Origin: Gammaproteobacteria bacterium
GTDB lineage: Bacteria; Pseudomonadota; Gammaproteobacteria; Pseudomonadales; Litorivicinaceae
DNA: 64,000 nucleotides
Assembly (NCBI GenBank): GCA_024640985.1
Contig: JAHEDY010000008.1
Span: forward strand, 1 to 64,000
Reading direction: 5' to 3'
The notes beneath the pieces are model-generated. The model saw only the letters and a list, made by a program, of their open reading frames with translations. It did not search any database and was not told the origin of the DNA. The position numbers and the translations under genes were made by a program. Positions within the stretch are counted from its first letter, which is position 1. Each line of letters begins with the position of its first letter. This document shows, piece after piece, positions 61,242 to 64,000 of this stretch.

Positions 61242-62115
61242 TCACCCATCGTCCGAAGATAACGTCCGTTGCATTCTGTTTATGGTGATTGCGATGGCAG
61301 GGTTTGCTGTCGAAGATGCAGTGATCAAGCAGTTATCCGCCACCATGCCGATTTCACAGGTGCTCATGCTCATTGGTGCCGGTGGTTTGGTGGTCTTCGG
61401 GACGGTATCGCGCCTGACTCGAGTGAGCCTGGTGACAGCCGAAGTCCGAAAACCCTGGTTTATGATCCGGACGCTAGCTGAGTTGGCTTCGGCGATTTTT
61501 TTCGTGATCGCGATTGTTTACGCGTCACTGTCTGCGTCCTCGGCGATTTTACAAGCCACACCATTGGCGGTCTCACTCGCAGCCGCTTTATTCTTGAAGC
61601 AACATGTCAGTGTTCGTCAATGGGTGCTGATTGGTATGGGGTTTCTCGGTGTTTTGTGTGTGATCCAGCCGGGTCTTGAGGGGTTTAAACCTGCGGCTTT
61701 ATCGGCCGTGATCGGTGTGGTCTTTTTGGCCCTTCGCGATGCGATCACCCGCTCGATCTCAGTAACTGTTCCTGCGCTTTCAGTATCTTTCTGGGCATTT
61801 TTCGCATTGTTGATGGCTGGAGTGGTCACGATTCCGTTTTTTGGCGCCTTTGGGGGGATTACGGTTGAACACATTGGACTGCTAGTGATCTCGACTCTGT
61901 GTGGCACCGGGGCTTATTTTTGTGTAGTGATGGCGACTCGTGGTGGCGATGTAGCAGTGGTTGCTCCCTTTCGCTACACCCGTTTGATCTTTGCGCTCGG
62001 TCTGGCTGTGGTGTTTTTTGACGAGGAAGTCAACGCCATGATGTTAATCGGGAGCAGCCTGATTATCGGCTCTGGGATTGTCATGCTTGCTTCTGGGGGA
62101 TCAGTCAGGAAGTAA
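61234..62115 (+). CDS. EamA/DMT-family transporter
   Basis: A 293-residue protein with ten hydrophobic segments arranged as two EamA repeats (FMVIAMAGFAVEDAVIKQLS, ASLSASSAILQATPLAVSLAAALFL; then AVIGVVFLALRDAITRSIS, FFDEEVNAMMLIGSSLIIGSG). The substrate is unknown; relatives export metabolites such as amino acids. The start is most likely GTG at 61234, eight bases inside the preceding glutathione-transferase-like gene; longer frames run antiparallel to family similarity. Converges on the BKACE gene with a 15-base overlap. Confidence 0.85.
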   Translation: MTSHPSSEDNVRCILFMVIAMAGFAVEDAVIKQLSATMPISQVLMLIGAGGLVVFGTVSRLTRVSLVTAEVRKPWFMIRTLAELASAIFFVIAIVYASLSASSAILQATPLAVSLAAALFLKQHVSVRQWVLIGMGFLGVLCVIQPGLEGFKPAALSAVIGVVFLALRDAITRSISVTVPALSVSFWAFFALLMAGVVTIPFFGAFGGITVEHIGLLVISTLCGTGAYFCVVMATRGGDVAVVAPFRYTRLIFALGLAVVFFDEEVNAMMLIGSSLIIGSGIVMLASGGSVRK

Positions 62116-62865
62116 GCCGACCAGAGTGCGGACGAGGTCGGCGTTATCAGACGCAATAGTCCCGTCAGGCAGCCAAATTCCATTTTCAAAACCGATACGA
62201 AGATCCATACCTTCTGATGCCGCACGGAGCAGACATGGAATTTGGCCTTGTCCAAATGCGCAAATCATTTCACGCTCGGGCCTTAGCTCCTTTGGCTGTG
62301 CTTCCCTTGCTTCCAAAAAGGGGTCCAGTTGATCAGGAGTGCTTTCTTGATCTTTTGAATATCGCCCGAGGACATACAGCACCTCAAGCGATGTTGTCTG
62401 AATGATGCCTTGATCGACCAATGAGCTTAGCGTCTTGAGGTCGTCAGTGTCGTATAAAATAAACTGAACGCGGGTTTTGGCGAGCAGTTCTGCGAAAAAA
62501 GCCGTCAAAGTTCTCGGTTCCTGTGCGCGCAGGATTTCACGGATTGCAACAGAGACCCATGGCGCCTGGATTCGCGCTAATAAATCGATTTGAGCCTCGG
62601 CTTCGTAAATGCCTGCCGCTTCGGACGTCACTTGAACCGAAAGCCCAGGGACGCGGCGATGTAATTGCGTGATTAATGTTTCATAGCGTTCAACGTCCAA
62701 GAGGTGGAGTTGGTCGTTCGTGCGAATGTGCGCGTGAATTCCCCGAGCCCCAGCTTCAAAACAGGCCGCCGCAGTTTCCACCAAGTCCTGGTCAGTGACC
62801 GGGACTGCTGGGTGGTCAAGAGTGGTTCGTCGCGCACCATTCGGCGCAACCATGATGAACGTCAT
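62101..62865 (-). CDS. BKACE-family protein (beta-keto acid cleavage enzyme, DUF849)
   Basis: A 254-residue TIM barrel with the zinc-ligand motif GIHAHIRTND on the second strand, APNGARRTTLDHPAVPVT at the N terminus and EVLYVLGRYSK-type strands. These enzymes condense a beta-keto acid with acetyl-CoA, as in 3-keto-5-aminohexanoate cleavage. It is somewhat shorter than the usual 270-310 residues. The ATG overlaps the stop of the upstream aminotransferase gene (ATGA), suggesting the aminotransferase makes its substrate. Confidence 0.82.
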   Translation of the reverse strand: MTFIMVAPNGARRTTLDHPAVPVTDQDLVETAAACFEAGARGIHAHIRTNDQLHLLDVERYETLITQLHRRVPGLSVQVTSEAAGIYEAEAQIDLLARIQAPWVSVAIREILRAQEPRTLTAFFAELLAKTRVQFILYDTDDLKTLSSLVDQGIIQTTSLEVLYVLGRYSKDQESTPDQLDPFLEAREAQPKELRPEREMICAFGQGQIPCLLRAASEGMDLRIGFENGIWLPDGTIASDNADLVRTLVGLLPD

Positions 62866-64000
62866 GCAGCACGATCTCGACTGGAGCTAACATCGCCAAT
62901 CGCACGTGTCAGGCGATCGGTAATGATCTGAACATCAGCCGCCTCAATGATGAAAGGCGGTGCCAGTAAAATATGATCGCCTGATTGCCCATCGATGGTT
63001 CCAGACATCGGGTAGCACATCAATCCATGACTCATCGCGACTTTTTTAATTTGACCCGCAGTTTTCAACGCAGGGTCTAATGGGGCTTTGGTCTCTCGGT
63101 CACCAACCAGCTCAATGCCTACAAAAAGCCCGCGTCCACGAATATCTCCAACCCATGGATGGGATCCTAGTGAAGCATTCAAAGAGCTCTGAAGGAGCGA
63201 GCCCATTGCCTGAACATGCTCCATCATTCCTGGTGCAGTGAGCTCTTCCATCACAGCTAATCCAGCCGCACAGGCGGTTGGATGCCCCATATAGGTGTGG
63301 CCATGCTGAAAGAACCCGGATCCGTCAACGATCGCCTGATAGATGAAGTGTTGGCATAGCATCGCACCGATGGGCTGAATTCCTGCTCCAAGGCCTTTAG
63401 CGATACACAGCATATCTGGTTTGACTCGATCGTGATCACAGGCATACAGGTAACCGGTTCGCCCCATGCCGCACATGACTTCATCGAGTATTAACAACAC
63501 ACCATATTGATCGCAAATGTCTCGAATCCGCTTGTAATATCCATCAACCGCGGGAACAGCTCCCATGGTGGCGCCCACTACCGGCTCGGCGACAAAGGCA
63601 GCGACGCGGCCCTCACCGATGCGTAAAATTTCCTGTTCCAGTTCATTCGCAACTCGCAAACCGTAGGCTTCAGGTGTTTCTCCCGGATTTGCCCAGCGAT
63701 AATAATGACAGGGGCTGATGTGACTCATGTGCGTTGGTAGCAGTGGCTCGAACTGTCGACGACGCCATTGATTACCGCCACTCCCAAGTGCTCCGAGAGT
63801 ATTGCCGTGGTAGCTCTGGCGGCGGCCAATAATATGGGTGCGGTCAGGTTCGCCAATTTCGAGGAAATACTGCCGCGCAAGCTTCAGTGCTGCTTCCATA
63901 GCTTCGCTTCCACCACTGACGAAATAGACGTGATCGATTCCATCTGGAGCTTGATTAACTAACACATCGGCGAGCTGCTCAGCCGGTTCGGAGGTAAAGA
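62862..64000 (-). CDS. Class III (omega) aminotransferase, 5' end beyond window
   Basis: The visible 379 residues lack the N terminus; the reading frame continues through the window end as FTSEPAEQLADVLVNQ without a start. Fold-type I landmarks are the VYFVSGGSEAMEAALKLARQYF phosphate loop, the RRQSYHGNTLGALG segment, LILDEVMCGMGRTGYLYA with the PLP-binding Asp, and the PLP lysine in MLCIAKGLGAGIQPIGA. The HGHTYMGHPTACAAG segment follows. Members act on beta-alanine, GABA, taurine or similar amines. Followed by and coupled to the BKACE gene. Confidence 0.9.
   Translation of the reverse strand, partial: FTSEPAEQLADVLVNQAPDGIDHVYFVSGGSEAMEAALKLARQYFLEIGEPDRTHIIGRRQSYHGNTLGALGSGGNQWRRRQFEPLLPTHMSHISPCHYYRWANPGETPEAYGLRVANELEQEILRIGEGRVAAFVAEPVVGATMGAVPAVDGYYKRIRDICDQYGVLLILDEVMCGMGRTGYLYACDHDRVKPDMLCIAKGLGAGIQPIGAMLCQHFIYQAIVDGSGFFQHGHTYMGHPTACAAGLAVMEELTAPGMMEHVQAMGSLLQSSLNASLGSHPWVGDIRGRGLFVGIELVGDRETKAPLDPALKTAGQIKKVAMSHGLMCYPMSGTIDGQSGDHILLAPPFIIEAADVQIITDRLTRAIGDVSSSRDRAA

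Overview
The window is a gene-dense stretch, roughly half G+C, from a gammaproteobacterial chromosome. The evidence is gene order. The series rlmN-pilF-rodZ-ispG-hisS-yfgM-bamB-der and the series leuC-leuD-leuB-asd-usg-fimV-truA-trpF-trpB-trpA-accD-folC-dedD-cvpA-purF-metZ are both arranged as in Pseudomonadales/Oceanospirillales-type genomes. Light-dependent DNA repair genes, a BKACE/aminotransferase pair and very short intergenic gaps suit a free-living, light-exposed, probably aquatic bacterium. The lifestyle is inferred and the species cannot be named from this sequence.

Layout. 1-1525: the edge of a leftward gene, then three rightward genes for exported proteins (Rap1a/Tai-like, a 58-residue Cys-containing peptide, a periplasmic rhodanese) and a terminator. 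1589-2454: an intact tRNA-Cys followed by a mini-island of about 0.8 kb holding only a BrnT/BrnA toxin-antitoxin pair, closed by a 41-bp copy of the tRNA 3' half. 2547-9837: single genes on both strands (metalloprotease, cold-shock protein, methyltransferase, AhpD-like, DUF815 ATPase, glutathione transferase, an atypical metallo-beta-lactamase-fold protein, several small proteins). 9876-22239: one long rightward operon-like run, trmJ-cysE-iscS-iscA-ndk-rlmN-pilF-rodZ-ispG-hisS-yfgM-bamB-der (tRNA/rRNA modification, cysteine and Fe-S supply, isoprenoids, cell shape, outer-membrane assembly, ribosome assembly). 22240-26061: an smr gene, then prmB-aroC-MFS.

26125-42325: a second long rightward run for leucine, aspartate-family, tryptophan, fatty-acid, folate, purine and methionine biosynthesis with fimV, truA, dedD and cvpA. 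42331-48764: htpX, msrB, a leftward three-gene envelope-glycosylation set, folE-folX and an exported glutathione-peroxidase homologue. 48798-53793: a tightly coupled light-dependent repair cluster (Fe-S (6-4) photolyase, DUF2256 zinc ribbon, CRY-DASH, a third photolyase-like protein, DUF3429 membrane protein). 53794-58963: M23 peptidase and xseA leftward, guaB-guaA rightward. 58964-64000: a GNAT protein, an unrecognised 79-residue membrane protein, a glutathione transferase-like protein, an EamA transporter and a leftward aminotransferase-BKACE pair cut by the window end.

A recurring feature is the four-base start/stop overlap (NTGA) between neighbouring genes, often with TTG or GTG as the start. 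Several annotated starts therefore rest on coupling or Shine-Dalgarno position rather than on the first ATG. The parts most worth a second look are the photolyase cluster, the tRNA-Cys mini-island, the metallo-beta-lactamase-fold protein that has lost the usual zinc motif, and the exported trio at the left edge.
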